From contig JBJKRF010000043.1 of the NCBI GenBank assembly GCA_046704785.1, positions 1-6,833 on the forward strand: a stretch of DNA of 6,833 bases, read 5' to 3'. Of this stretch, positions 6,678-6,833 are shown piece by piece. A program made the translations under genes and the position numbers. Source of the DNA: JBJKRF01 sp046704785. GTDB taxonomy: Bacteria; Chloroflexota; Anaerolineae; Anaerolineales; Villigracilaceae. Under the pieces are notes generated by a model. That model saw only the letters and a list, made by a program, of their open reading frames with translations, was not told the origin of the DNA and searched no databases. How positions within the stretch are numbered: the stretch's first letter is position 1; every line of letters begins with the position of its first letter.

Positions 6678-6707
6678 ACAGGGAGATGGAATAGTCCATC
6701 TCCCTGT
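6678..6707. terminator. 13-bp stem-loop, terminator-like, target site of the intron
   Basis: Perfect inverted repeat ACAGGGAGATGGA (6678-6690) and its complement (6695-6707) around a 4-base loop ATAG. On the minus strand it is followed by TTTGTAT, a modest T-tract, so it may once have ended a gene to the right before the operon promoter. On the plus strand only CATT separates it from the first base of the group II intron. Class C group II introns are known to insert just behind such hairpins. Its own terminator activity is an inference. Confidence 0.65.
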
Positions 6708-6711
6708 CATT

Positions 6712-6833
6712 GTGCGCCCAGCATGGGCGTTGACTAGAGGGTGAAAGACCCTTATGGAGGTTGATTGCACCAACCATTAGCCAAGAGCAAGGGCATCACC
6801 GCGAGGTGGGGTCTGGAGGAAGCTGGCGGCAAA
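6712..6833 (+). mobile_element. Group II intron, 5' part (domain I), probably class C; runs off the window
   Basis: The intron starts with the group II 5' signature GTGCG at 6712. The 122 visible bases fold as expected for early domain I: stem CGCCCA/TGGGCG with loop GCA (6715-6729), AGGGT/ACCCT with loop GAAAG (6738-6752), GGTTG/CAACC (6759-6775), and CACC/GGTG closed by a GCGA tetraloop (6797-6808). The block TAGCCAAGAGCAAGGGC and the closing GGAGGAAGCTGGCGGCAAA strongly resemble, from memory, the Oceanobacillus iheyensis class C intron (AGGGTGA...GTCCC, GTTAGCC..., GGAAGCGGACGGCAAA). The upstream hairpin also fits class C. The rest of the ribozyme and any reverse transcriptase-maturase gene lie beyond 6833, so activity cannot be judged. 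Group II identity is near certain; the class is likely. Confidence 0.88.

Noticed and set aside
6592..6777. In-frame N-terminal extension of the glycosyltransferase to an ATG at 6777
   Set aside because: The extension runs back through the promoter, the hairpin and into the group II intron. The extra residues do not look like a GT4 N-terminus, while ATG 6591 has a perfect ribosome binding site and gives the normal start of the family.
6712..6833. Structured RNA at the right edge as a riboswitch or RNase P-type RNA
   Set aside because: The GTGCG start, the order of stems, the GCGA tetraloop and the closing GGAAGC..GGCAAA block fit group II intron domain I much better.
1..6833. CRISPR arrays, tRNA or rRNA genes, insertion sequences with transposase, toxin-antitoxin or defence genes
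   Set aside because: No regularly spaced repeats, no cloverleaf or rRNA sequence, and no transposase or defence motifs were seen in any frame.

Overview
The window looks like chromosomal DNA from a GC-rich bacterium. The style of the proteins (an FtsH with a GTG start, a FadD-type ligase with the FQVWPREVEE segment, a GT4 glycosyltransferase with SEVHP in its E-x7-E motif) recalls Chloroflexota, probably class Anaerolineae. That placement rests on remembered family resemblance, not on a search, and is only moderately sure.

Layout from left to right. Positions 1-318 are AT-rich (about 42% GC by hand count) and hold one doubtful minus-strand reading frame that may be a decayed gene. At about 361 an extended -10 promoter drives ftsH (393-2261, +), the membrane-bound AAA+ zinc protease. 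ftsH faces a long-chain fatty-acid-CoA ligase, fadD (2301-4007, -). The two convergent genes share a perfect 17-bp bidirectional terminator hairpin that begins inside the ftsH stop codon and ends next to the fadD stop codon. fadD has its own textbook promoter (TTGACT-17-TATACT) placed directly after the miaA stop codon. Upstream of it lies a tight minus-strand operon: a GT4 glycosyltransferase (6591-5392), a YraN/UPF0102 endonuclease-like protein (5395-5045) and the tRNA prenyltransferase gene miaA (5055-4126). These are joined by overlaps of 4 and 11 bases.

The right edge carries the accessory element. At 6712 a plus-strand group II intron begins (GTGCGCCC...), and 122 bases of its domain I are visible before the window ends. 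Its sequence and fold resemble the class C introns such as that of Oceanobacillus iheyensis. It starts four bases after a perfect 13-bp stem-loop, which is the target geometry known for class C introns (insertion behind terminator-like hairpins). The intron-encoded reverse transcriptase, if present, lies outside the window.

The genes work in separate housekeeping tasks: membrane protein quality control, fatty acid activation, probable glycolipid synthesis, and tRNA modification. I see no defence system, CRISPR array, tRNA or rRNA, and no convincing undescribed system. The intron and its target hairpin, a 12-bp inverted repeat inside fadD, and the possible gene remnant at the left end are the points that deserve a second look.
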